Source: CAYWJT01 sp964458655
GTDB taxonomy: Bacteria > Acidobacteriota > Aminicenantia > Aminicenantales > Saccharicenantaceae
Reading direction: 5' to 3'
Length of the DNA stretch: 6,617 nucleotides
Assembly (NCBI GenBank): GCA_964458655.1
Contig: CAYWJT010000085.1
Location: 1-6,617, forward strand
Position numbers and translations under genes: made by a program. Below are positions 1 to 5,106 of the stretch, one piece after another. How positions within the stretch are numbered: position 1 is the first letter of the stretch; each line of letters opens with the position of its first letter. The notes under the pieces were generated by a model that was given only the letters and a program-made list of their open reading frames with translations, had not been told where the DNA came from and did no database searches.

Positions 1-923
1 AGGTCTTCCAGGAGGGCTTTCTGTTTCTTGCTGAGATTAGCGGGGGTATCCACGATGATGCGCACGAACTGGTCTCCCCTTGTCTTGCCGTTGGGGTGGG
101 GCAGGCCGTAGTTCTTGAGGCGCATTTTGGTGTGGCTGCTGGTTCCCGGCGGCACCTTGAGGCTCATGGTCTTCCCGTCCAGGGTGGGAACCGTCACCTT
201 GGTGCCCAGGGCCGACTCGGTGAGGCGGATGTGCCGGTCCACGAAGAGATCGGTGCCTTCCCTTTTAAAGACCGGGTGCTCCACCTCCTTGAGCTTGATA
301 TAGAGATCGCCTGGCGGGCCGCCCAGGGGGCCGGGCCGGCCCTTGTCGGCGACGCGCAGGCGCTTGCCCGGCAGGGTGCCCGGCGGGATCTTCACCGTGA
401 CCTTTTCGGCCTGGCCGTTGCGCATGAAGCTGATGAGCTTTTCGGCGCCGAAGGCCATTTCGTGCAGGGTAATGGGCACTTCCACCTGCAAGTCGTCACC
501 CCGCATTGGCCCGGCCTGGGGGTGAAAACCCTCGTCGCCGCCGAAGGTGAAGATGCGGGTGCGCGTCCCTTTGCCCCCCCGGGCGCCGCCCCCCAGACCG
601 CCGAAGAGACGGCTGAAGATGCCCTGGTCGACGCCCAGGTCGAACATGTCGCTGAAATCGAAGCCGCGGAAGATGTCTTCCTGGCTGAATTTCGTATGGA
701 AGGCCTGCGAGCCGTAGGTGTCATATTCCTTGCGCTTGTCGGGATTGCTGAGGACGGCATAAGCCTCGCTGATTTTCTTAAACTTCTCCTCAGCTTCCTG
801 TTTGTTACCCTTGGCTTTGTCAGGATGGTATTTCAGGGCCAGCTTACGGTAGGCCTTCTTGATGTCTTCCGGGGAGGCGTCCCGCCCTACCCCCAAAGTT
901 TGATAGTAATCTTGCTCTGCCAT
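1..923 (-). CDS. cbpA: Class II J-domain co-chaperone (CbpA/DnaJ-like), C-terminus cut by window edge
   Basis: Cytosolic Hsp40 co-chaperone that would deliver unfolded clients to DnaK and stimulate its ATPase. I translated it from the ATG at 923; about 307 codons are visible and the frame is still open at base 1. Residues 1-70 are a J domain (MAEQDYYQTLGV, KKAYRKLALKYHPD) with the HPD triad at 33-35. Residues ~85-140 are a Gly/Phe-rich linker (GGLGGGARGGKG). Two beta-rich substrate-binding domains follow: DDLQVEVPITLHEMAFGAEK near 143, and a second one with DLFVDRHIRLTESALGTKV and DTPANLSKKQKALLEDL. No CxxCxGxG zinc-finger repeats are present, so this is the CbpA (class II) type rather than DnaJ proper; only a few residues should be missing. 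An AGGGAGA Shine-Dalgarno lies just upstream of the ATG. It is transcribed divergently from the small membrane protein at 1175 and has its own strong promoter. Confidence 0.95.
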   Translation of the reverse strand, partial: MAEQDYYQTLGVGRDASPEDIKKAYRKLALKYHPDKAKGNKQEAEEKFKKISEAYAVLSNPDKRKEYDTYGSQAFHTKFSQEDIFRGFDFSDMFDLGVDQGIFSRLFGGLGGGARGGKGTRTRIFTFGGDEGFHPQAGPMRGDDLQVEVPITLHEMAFGAEKLISFMRNGQAEKVTVKIPPGTLPGKRLRVADKGRPGPLGGPPGDLYIKLKEVEHPVFKREGTDLFVDRHIRLTESALGTKVTVPTLDGKTMSLKVPPGTSSHTKMRLKNYGLPHPNGKTRGDQFVRIIVDTPANLSKKQKALLED

Positions 924-963
924 GCTTCTCTCCCTTGGGCGCACCCAGGGTCACTTTTACCTA

Positions 964-991
964 ATTATAAAAAGAACCTTGCCATTGTCAA
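964..991 (-). promoter_or_regulatory. Consensus sigma70-type promoter for the J-domain gene
   Basis: On the minus strand a perfect TTGACA (991-986) is separated by 16 bases from a perfect TATAAT (969-964), about 40 bases before the start codon of the J-domain gene, in a locally AT-rich stretch. The -35 box overlaps an interrupted dyad, CCTTG (977-981) and CAAGG (989-993), which could be an operator half-site pair. Nothing here resembles a heat-shock sigma32 promoter or a CIRCE element, so expression looks housekeeping. The function is inferred from sequence only. Confidence 0.8.
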
Positions 992-1174
992 GGCATTTAC
1001 ATAGATAACATTTTCATTTTATTACAATTTTCTTTTAAAAGCGGTGATCCCGGCAATTTCCACCCTTGCGCAATTCTCCCCTTTATGATACCAATTTTTG
1101 ACGAAAGAGGACCGGTCCGGTTCGGCACCGGCATTACGCACGGTATAACTGATTATTTCTCAAGGAGGTTGGGC

Positions 1175-1465
1175 ATGACGGCGTTAATCGGCGGGCTGGT
1201 CGCCTTGGCACTGGGTCTCATCGGCCTGGGCTTGTGGTTCGGGGACTTTCTCACCCTGGTGAAGGGTGGCATCCCCCTGCTGTTGCTCTTGGGCGGGGCG
1301 CTGTCCGTCTACCTGGGATTTGAAGAAGCCAAGGACAAGTTTTTCAAGAAGCCGGAAACCGCGACCTACGAGCCTCCCAAGGTCTCCGAAGCCGAGGTCG
1401 AGAAGTATAAGGCCGAAGTTGAGCGTCTCAAGAGCGAAATCGAGGAAATGAAGAAGCAATCCTGA
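1175..1465 (+). CDS. Small two-TM membrane protein with coiled-coil tail, MamI-like
   Basis: Predicted inner-membrane protein of 96 residues, function unknown. The start at 1175 (MTALIGGLVALALG) is chosen because AAGGAGG at 1162-1168 sits six bases upstream. An in-frame ATG at 1085 would add 30 poorly hydrophobic residues and has no such site. Residues ~3-22 and ~31-48 are hydrophobic helices joined by a short loop (WFGDFLTLVKGG). Residues ~50-96 form a charged tail, with heptad-like spacing in the last 30 (EVEKYKAEVERLKSEIEEMKK) that suggests a cytoplasmic coiled coil. The membrane part resembles the layout of magnetosome protein MamI (short helix, tryptophan-containing loop, Gly-rich turn before a second helix), but MamI-like proteins also occur outside magnetotactic bacteria and no other mam gene is here. 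It stands alone, divergent from the J-domain gene and convergent with birA. Real gene likely; family assignment tentative. Confidence 0.8.
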   Translation: MTALIGGLVALALGLIGLGLWFGDFLTLVKGGIPLLLLLGGALSVYLGFEEAKDKFFKKPETATYEPPKVSEAEVEKYKAEVERLKSEIEEMKKQS

Positions 1466-1487
1466 CCAGGTTTGAGGCTCACTGTGT

Positions 1488-1518
1488 CGCCCCCGGCCCC
1501 CTTTAGGGGCCCGGGGCG
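1488..1518. terminator. GC-rich hairpin between convergent genes
   Basis: Two 13-base arms (1488-1500 and 1506-1518) pair at 12 of 13 positions, with one C/C mismatch, around a 5-base loop (CTTTA). The hairpin lies 22 bases after the stop of the small membrane protein, and the birA stop codon (1505-1503) falls in its loop. It can therefore serve transcripts from both sides. No T-tract follows on either strand, so it is not a canonical intrinsic terminator; it may block read-through or protect 3' ends. Confidence 0.55.
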
Positions 1519-2513
1519 AGTTCCCCGGAGGTGATACGGACGCTTGCCCCGGGACCCGTCTCCAGAAGCAGCGCCCCATCTAGCGCCACCTCCAGGGCTT
1601 TTCCCGTAATTTCTCTGCCCCCCTGCCGCACTGTCACCTCTTTCCCCAGCATCACCGCCAGAGTGCGCCATTCTTCTAAAATCACGGAAAAATCACCGTC
1701 CAGAAATATTCTGTAGAGGGCTTCCATCTCCTCCACCCAGGCGGTGAGGAGCGGCAGGCGGGGAAATTCCCGCCCCCGGGCCAGGGCCAGAGACGTGGCC
1801 GTGTCCGCCAGTTCCGGCGGAAAGGCCCGGGTGTTGACGTTTATCCCCCACCCCACCACCAGGTAGCTGATGCGGTCGCTTTCCGAAGCCATCTCCGTGA
1901 GGATGCCGCCCAGCTTCCGGCCGTTAAGGATCAGGTCGTTGGGCCATTTGAGGCCCGCGTCCACCCCGGCGCCGCGCCGCACCGCCCGCACCCCGGCCAC
2001 CCCGGCCGCCAGGGTGAAGCGGGGCAGGTCCTCCGGCGGCAAGGAAGGCCGCAAAATCAGCGAGGCATAGACGCCCACCCCGGCAGGGGACTCCCAACTG
2101 CGCCCCAGGCGCCCCCGGCCGGCCCGTTGGCTCTCGGCCAGCACCAACGCGCCTTCCGGCGCGCCCCGGGCAGCCAGATCCTTGGCCAGGTCGTTGGTGG
2201 AATCCAACACTTCGTAGTGGAAAATGGGGCCCTGCCACTGACGGGTGGCCAGTTCGCTGAACACCTCTTCCGGCAGCAGGGAACTGGGCCCTGCCAGAAG
2301 GCGGTAGCCCTGGCGCGGCGCCCCGGCGATCTCAAAGCCCCGGACCTTGAGACGCTGGATATGCTTCCACACGGCCGCGCGGCTCACCCCCGCGGCCGCG
2401 GCCAGGGATTCCCCGGAAACGGGGCCGGCGGCCTCCTTCAAGGCCCGCACCAACTGAGGCAGGGTGTCCAGGGGGGACATACCCCGGCCGGAGACAGGGG
2501 GCGGCGCTTTCAT
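1503..2513 (-). CDS. birA: Bifunctional biotin-protein ligase / biotin operon repressor BirA
   Basis: Activates biotin with ATP to biotinyl-5'-AMP and transfers it to the acceptor lysine of biotin carboxyl carrier proteins; with its DNA-binding domain it can also repress biotin genes. The 336 residues match the two-domain form of the family. Residues ~16-73 are a winged helix-turn-helix (SGESLAAAAGVSRAAVWKHI, then APRQGYRL). The catalytic domain carries DSTND at 104-108, the biotinyl-AMP loop GRGRLGRSW at 132-140 (usually GRGRRGRxW), KWPND at 189-193 and GRKLGGIL at 198-205. The C-terminal SH3-like domain (~285-336) includes GKEVTVRQGG and ALDGALLLETG. The start at 2513 has GAGGA about seven bases upstream; the alternative Met12 lacks a ribosome site. 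No biotin biosynthesis genes are adjacent, so a target operator cannot be named. The gene looks intact. Confidence 0.97.
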   Translation of the reverse strand: MKAPPPVSGRGMSPLDTLPQLVRALKEAAGPVSGESLAAAAGVSRAAVWKHIQRLKVRGFEIAGAPRQGYRLLAGPSSLLPEEVFSELATRQWQGPIFHYEVLDSTNDLAKDLAARGAPEGALVLAESQRAGRGRLGRSWESPAGVGVYASLILRPSLPPEDLPRFTLAAGVAGVRAVRRGAGVDAGLKWPNDLILNGRKLGGILTEMASESDRISYLVVGWGINVNTRAFPPELADTATSLALARGREFPRLPLLTAWVEEMEALYRIFLDGDFSVILEEWRTLAVMLGKEVTVRQGGREITGKALEVALDGALLLETGPGASVRITSGELAPGP

Positions 2514-2564
2514 CTGATTCCTCGAGATCGGTCATCCATGAGCCAGTCGCTCTCTGAATTTCCC

Positions 2565-2593
2565 AAAAATCCGGTGGCGCGGGCCTCCGCGCC
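2565..2593 (-). terminator. Probable terminator downstream of the lipoprotein gene
   Basis: On the minus strand a perfect 7-bp GC stem (GGCGCGG, loop AGGC, CCGCGCC; 2593-2576) is followed after five bases by a run of five T (2569-2565). It lies between the stop of the small lipoprotein gene (2659) and the birA start (2513). This suggests the two same-strand genes are not simply one operon. The offset of the T-run from the stem makes it imperfect. Confidence 0.45.
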
Positions 2594-2658
2594 CGCCGCC
2601 TCTCGTGAGAAATTCTTCGGACAGTCCTCCCCTGAGTCTCCGGGTCAAGACCCAACCT

Positions 2659-2934
2659 TCACTGCCGCGGGCCGCATTTGCCCCCCTCCCCCTGAAGGCA
2701 GCGCTTGAGGGAATTATTGTACACCGCCGCGCCCAAAATCCACCCCAACATTAATCCTGCCAATGCGGACCCCACGGTGGGGGAAACCAACAGGGCTACG
2801 CTCAGACCCGCCAAGGCATAGGCCGCCGGAATATACACCCTGGCCGTGAACATCTGGCACCCGGACGCCAGCGCCGAGATCAACAGCACCGCCGTCATGC
2901 GGACCAGGATGCGCCTGCGCCCCAATGAGGCCAT
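2659..2934 (-). CDS. Small lipoprotein-like membrane protein, function unknown
   Basis: Ninety-one residues, family not recognised. Residues 1-26 look like a lipoprotein signal peptide: basic start (RRRILVR), hydrophobic core (MTAVLLISALAS), and a lipobox ending ASGC with Cys26 as the lipidation site. Two further hydrophobic stretches follow (IPAAYALAGLSVALLV at ~34-49 and SALAGLMLGWILGAAVY at ~56-72), then a short polar tail with two cysteines (KRCLQGEGGKCGPRQ). Lipidation combined with two Gly/Ala-rich membrane helices is unusual for a periplasmic lipoprotein, so it may instead be a three-helix membrane protein. The start at 2934 has GGAGG about 11 bases upstream; Met13 at 2898 is an alternative that would shorten the n-region. 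It lies 216 bases after the UbiA-like gene on the same strand. Confidence 0.65.
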   Translation of the reverse strand: MASLGRRRILVRMTAVLLISALASGCQMFTARVYIPAAYALAGLSVALLVSPTVGSALAGLMLGWILGAAVYNNSLKRCLQGEGGKCGPRQ

Positions 2935-3051
2935 GTCCCCGCAACCCTCCAGGACCCGGCAGCGTTTACTTTACCGAGACCCGCGTTTTCGTATCCTCTT
3001 CCCTGCCTTCCCTTAAAGACTATCCGGTTGAACCTCTGAATCCATCCGCTA

Positions 3052-3078
3052 CCCCCCTTTTCCCAAGGGGGAAAGGGG
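3052..3078. repeat. CCCCCTTTT/AAGGGGG imperfect hairpin element
   Basis: An interrupted palindrome: CCCC, TTT, CCC pair with GGG, AAA, GGGG around a four-base loop, with one bulged T. It stands in the 216-base gap between the UbiA-like and lipoprotein genes. Related C-run/TTTT/G-run stretches occur at 4211-4234 and around 6276-6312, which suggests a dispersed REP-like element. It could act as a transcript-stabilising or attenuating hairpin for the UbiA-to-lipoprotein read-through. The rest of this gap shows no gene. Confidence 0.5.
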
Positions 3079-3118
3079 AATTTGTTTGTCATGTCATGGA
3101 TAGTTGACCACGTATCTA

Positions 3119-3145
3119 TTAAAAAAACTCCCCCCTCGCATGCGG
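3119..3145 (-). terminator. T-tract downstream of UbiA-like gene, weak terminator candidate
   Basis: Just after the UbiA-like stop the minus strand reads GCATGC, then a G-run, then seven T (3127-3121). The U-tract is convincing but the preceding stem is not: only the short CGCATGCG self-complement is available. It is listed as the likeliest 3' end for the UbiA-like transcript. Confidence 0.25.
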
Positions 3146-3150
3146 TCACT

Positions 3151-4014
3151 TCAGTTCCGCCAATAGATCCCCAATGCAAAAGTCAGGCCCATCCCCAGGG
3201 GCATGGCTGCGCTCAGGGCCAACAGCCAGGGCTGCAAATCCCTCCGCATATAGGCCCGGCGCTTCACCAGTTCCTGGTTGACCAGGGCCGGCAGCAGCAA
3301 TGCCAGCAATCCCGGACGTGTCGGCAAAGGGGATGCAGGAAAGACATAGATGAACACAAGGGCGAAAATGATCAGGACATTCACCAAGGTGTAAACCAGA
3401 CCTGAGCCCGCAGGCCCCAGCCGCGCCGCCAGGGTTCCCGGCGCCATGCCCTCGGGGTCCCCCAGTCCAGGCATGCCGTATGCTAAAAAGACATTGAAAC
3501 TGGCGAAACTCAGGGCCAGGCCGTGCACCAGAATTTCCGTGATGAGATGGCCGCATTGAATATAAAAAGCGGTCAATACCGGCAGCAGACCAAAGGCCAA
3601 CGCTCCTGCCACCTCGCCCAGTCCCCGGCGGTGCCAGGCCAGGGGCGGAGCAAAGCAGAAGTAGCCCAGCAGCACCCCCAAGGCTCCCAGCGGAATGGTA
3701 AAATCCCCGGTGTTGGCAAAAAATTGCAGGAATAGGCCGCAGACCCCCGCGCCCCCCAGGCAGGCGTAAGCCAGCATTTTCCAGCCGCGGGGGGACAATC
3801 CCTGCCAGGCGGGACCGCGGCCGCACCCCGGAGCAAAGGCCTCCCGGCTGCACAAGGCGGCCAGAATCAGGTAGCACGTCCCCACCAAACCCGGTCCCCA
3901 CACCTCGGGGCGCACAGGATAGCCCGCGGCTCCGGCCAGGAGCGTGCCGATGCCAAAGGCCAGGACCCCGGCGGTGAGTAAGAGGAACAGTTCCGCCAAT
4001 GCCGCCATAACCAT
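3151..4014 (-). CDS. UbiA-superfamily membrane protein lacking the aspartate motifs
   Basis: Polytopic inner-membrane protein of 287 residues, about eight to nine helices, with the fold signature of UbiA/MenA aromatic prenyltransferases. The landmarks are the cytoplasmic loop FAPPLAWHRRGLGEV (121-135), followed by AFGLLPVLTAFYIQCG, and the TLAARLGP stretch (194-201) that normally follows the second Asp motif. Active family members need NDxxD in the first loop and DxxxD in the second to hold Mg2+ and prenyl diphosphate. Here the first position reads GTCYLILAALCSRE (45-58) with no Asp. The second reads YGMPGLGDPEGMAPG (179-193), keeping a single Asp186. It may be a non-catalytic paralogue or bind another ligand. 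The frame is uninterrupted with normal codon use, so it is not an obvious pseudogene. The start at 4014 is the first ATG after an upstream stop, but its ribosome site is weak; Met3 is an alternative. No menaquinone genes are adjacent. Confidence 0.85.
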   Translation of the reverse strand: MVMAALAELFLLLTAGVLAFGIGTLLAGAAGYPVRPEVWGPGLVGTCYLILAALCSREAFAPGCGRGPAWQGLSPRGWKMLAYACLGGAGVCGLFLQFFANTGDFTIPLGALGVLLGYFCFAPPLAWHRRGLGEVAGALAFGLLPVLTAFYIQCGHLITEILVHGLALSFASFNVFLAYGMPGLGDPEGMAPGTLAARLGPAGSGLVYTLVNVLIIFALVFIYVFPASPLPTRPGLLALLLPALVNQELVKRRAYMRRDLQPWLLALSAAMPLGMGLTFALGIYWRN

Positions 4015-4059
4015 TGCCCAATGCTGGGAGGAGGGATCTGACCCGGGTGATAAACCCAG

Positions 4060-4084
4060 AGGGCCGCCCGGTTGTCGCGGCCCT
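4060..4084 (-). promoter_or_regulatory. Perfect 8-bp hairpin in the leader of the UbiA-like gene
   Basis: AGGGCCGC (4060-4067) and GCGGCCCT (4077-4084) are exact inverted repeats around a 9-base loop, 46 bases before the UbiA-like start codon. A separate perfect palindrome ACCCGGGT lies at 4041-4048. On the minus strand no T-run follows, so this is leader structure rather than a plain terminator. It could modulate translation, since the downstream start has a poor Shine-Dalgarno. The role is inferred. Confidence 0.4.
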
Positions 4085-4137
4085 GCCCGTCCTGCTTAAA
4101 GACCGATGACCCGACTTTTTGATGAAATTTGCCTTTT

Positions 4138-4165
4138 GTTATGCCAGAATTCCCGTGCCGGTCAA
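4138..4165 (-). promoter_or_regulatory. Candidate promoter for the UbiA-like gene
   Basis: On the minus strand TTGACC (4165-4160; five of six matches to the -35 consensus) and CATAAC (4143-4138; four of six to the -10) are 16 bases apart. Transcription would begin near 4130 and give a leader of about 115 bases that contains the 8-bp hairpin. No better pair was seen in this gap. The rest of 4015-4210 holds no gene. Confidence 0.4.
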
Positions 4166-4210
4166 GAAAATTCCCGGCGAGAGGCCCATCCTGCCGGACA
4201 AACTATTGAC

Positions 4211-4234
4211 TCCCCCCTTTTGCAGATGGGGAAA
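4211..4234. repeat. Second copy of the CCCCCTTTT/GGGGAAAA element
   Basis: C-run, TTTT, a short spacer (GCAGAT), then GGGGAAAA. This is the same design as the hairpin at 3052-3078 but with weaker pairing. It lies ten bases before the tRNA-like sequence. Whether the copies are homologous or convergent cannot be decided by eye. Confidence 0.35.
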
Positions 4235-4243
4235 AATCGGTGC

Positions 4244-4306
4244 GGGCCGTTAGTTCACATGGTTGAGCACGTGACTTTTCATCATTGGCTCAGAGGCTAA
4301 TGGCCC
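4244..4306 (+). pseudogene. tRNA-Lys-like relic with UUU-type anticodon and missing T arm
   Basis: The 5' part folds as a tRNA. The acceptor strand GGGCCGT (4244-4250) pairs with ATGGCCC (4300-4306), including one G-T pair. The D stem GTTC/GAGC (4253-4256, 4265-4268) holds an 8-base loop containing GG. The anticodon arm CGTGA/TCATT (4270-4274, 4282-4286) has the loop CTTTTCA, placing TTT (Lys) at 34-36, with a weak outer pair. Only 13 bases remain where 22 are expected for the variable loop and T arm, and there is no GTTCRA, so the total is 63 rather than 73 bases. No CCA follows. The first ten bases equal those of the intact tRNA-Lys at 5999. This is probably a chimera or deletion product left by integration or excision, or a decayed second lysine tRNA. 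It is unlikely to be aminoacylated. Confidence 0.7.
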
Positions 4307-4328
4307 TTTGCTCTTCCGGCTCTGAGAA

Positions 4329-4598
4329 TCAATGAGCCCGAAGTGAGCGCAACCTACGGCACAGGGGTTGCTTAGTCCCCCATGCCTTTTTCCCGGTAGT
4401 GTCCATCAGGTCGGCCAGGTTCATGTGAACATATCTTTGAGTGGTCTTAAGGTCGGAGTGACCCATGAGCTTCTGGAGGTTGAAAGGCTGCACCTGGGTG
4501 GCCATGATCGTCCCGAAAGTGTGCCTGAGGTCGTGGAGGCGGGCGTTGCCCCCGGCCTTGGCGGCGGTGCGGTGGAAGTGGCGGGGAACGGTGCCGGG
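4329..4598 (-). pseudogene. Tyrosine recombinase/integrase, C-terminal fragment (5'-truncated)
   Basis: Reading the minus strand, an open stretch of 89 codons follows an in-frame TGA (4601-4599) and ends at TGA 4331-4329. It gives the C-terminal half of a phage-type tyrosine recombinase catalytic domain: PRHFHRTAAKAG, then LHDLRHTFGT with the HxxR pair at fragment residues 22 and 25, LQKLMGHSDLKTTQRYVHM with the GH at 46-47 and nucleophile Tyr56, and a short basic tail. The N-terminal arm-binding and core domains and the first catalytic Arg are missing, and there is no plausible start codon. The 5' break lies within about ten bases of where the kinase relic begins on the other strand, so 4599-4607 is probably a recombination joint. 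Its 3' end is 22 bases from the tRNA-like relic, the usual position of an integrase beside its attachment site. Confidence 0.88.
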
Positions 4599-4606
4599 TC
4601 ATCACC

Positions 4607-4866
4607 TTGTTTCTCTTCTGTGTGATGTCGGTAATAATTTTTGCCGGCTTCAGTTTCCAGATTCACCGTGAGATCGGCAGCCGGCTCCGGCTGTTGAGCT
4701 CACCGGCGACCTATTCTCCAACATCCTGGAAGTCCGGCGCTTCGAGAAAAACTATCTCCTGTACCGCCAGCCTACCAGTCTCGAGGAATCCCTCTCCTGC
4801 GTCAAGCGGGTGGAGGATCTCTACCGGGACCATGAATCCGAGGTTCTGAGCCTGAAACGAGGCCCC
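4607..4866 (+). pseudogene. Sensor histidine kinase relic, N-terminal transmembrane and sensor helix only
   Basis: Translation gives LFLFCVMSVIIFAGFSFQIHREIGSRLRL (a membrane helix and its exit), then, after a frame change at about 4693, VELTGDLFSNILEVRRFEKN and YLLYRQPTSLEESLSCVKRV through to SLKRGP and a TAG at 4867-4869. The pattern LxxILExRRxEKNxLLY is familiar from the periplasmic helical sensor domains of membrane-bound histidine kinases (family knowledge; not searched). The frame change fits loss of one G (CTGGTTGAG to CTGTTGAG). The part before the membrane helix, the second membrane helix, HAMP, dimerisation and ATPase domains are all absent. It abuts the truncated integrase at ~4600 and the receiver fragment at 4870, so it is a remnant of a two-component operon with both flanks lost. 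Confidence 0.7.
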
Positions 4867-4869
4867 TAG

Positions 4870-5064
4870 GACCCGGAGTTCACCCCGGAGGGCTGCCAGT
4901 CAGTGACGGAAGTCCTCGTCATCACCGGCTTTGCCACTCTGGAGACCGCCAAGGAGTCCTTCCAGAAGGGCGTCTTTGACTTCATCGCCAAGCCCTTCAA
5001 GTTGAGCGAAATCCAGGAAAGGGTGACCAAGGCCGCGGCCAAGATCCGCAGCGCGCCGGCCTGA
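4870..5064 (+). pseudogene. Response regulator receiver domain, C-terminal fragment
   Basis: Directly after the TAG at 4867-4869, in the same frame, 64 codons run to TGA at 5062-5064. The latter part is the second half of a CheY-like receiver: EVLVITGFATLETAKES (beta4 with its conserved Thr), FQKGVFDFIAKPF (alpha4, beta5 and the conserved Lys-Pro), then LSEIQERVTKAAAK (alpha5). The acidic pocket, the phosphorylated Asp and any output domain are absent, and there is no start codon, so it cannot work as a regulator. The preceding DPEFTPEGCQSV is unassigned filler at the deletion joint. A kinase gene followed by its regulator, with the middle removed by one deletion, explains this arrangement most simply. 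Confidence 0.8.
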
Positions 5065-5106
5065 TGGCGAGGGCATTTCCCGGAGTCCCATAAGGAGCAA
5101 ACACCT

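Noticed and set aside
96..1004. 302-codon open frame on the plus strand
   Set aside because: It is antisense to the J-domain gene, whose protein is clearly recognisable; the plus-strand translation has no family features.
1109..1118. GGACCGGTCC palindrome upstream of the small membrane protein
   Set aside because: Ten-base palindromes are common in GC-rich DNA, and no promoter was found beside it.
1085..1174. Upstream ATG extending the small membrane protein by 30 residues
   Set aside because: There is no ribosome site there, whereas a perfect AAGGAGG precedes the ATG at 1175.
2127..2708. 193-codon plus-strand frame
   Set aside because: It is antisense to birA, which has all catalytic motifs.
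3146..4021. 291-codon Gly/Arg/His-rich frame on the minus strand
   Set aside because: It overlaps the UbiA-like gene in another frame; the hydrophobic UbiA frame carries the family landmarks, so this is a GC-rich shadow.
4106..4300. 64-codon plus-strand frame ending over the tRNA-like relic
   Set aside because: It has no recognisable protein and overlaps the folded tRNA-like sequence.
4421..4666. 81-codon minus-strand frame over the integrase relic
   Set aside because: It is low-complexity Pro/Thr/Ser; the integrase motifs are in the neighbouring frame.
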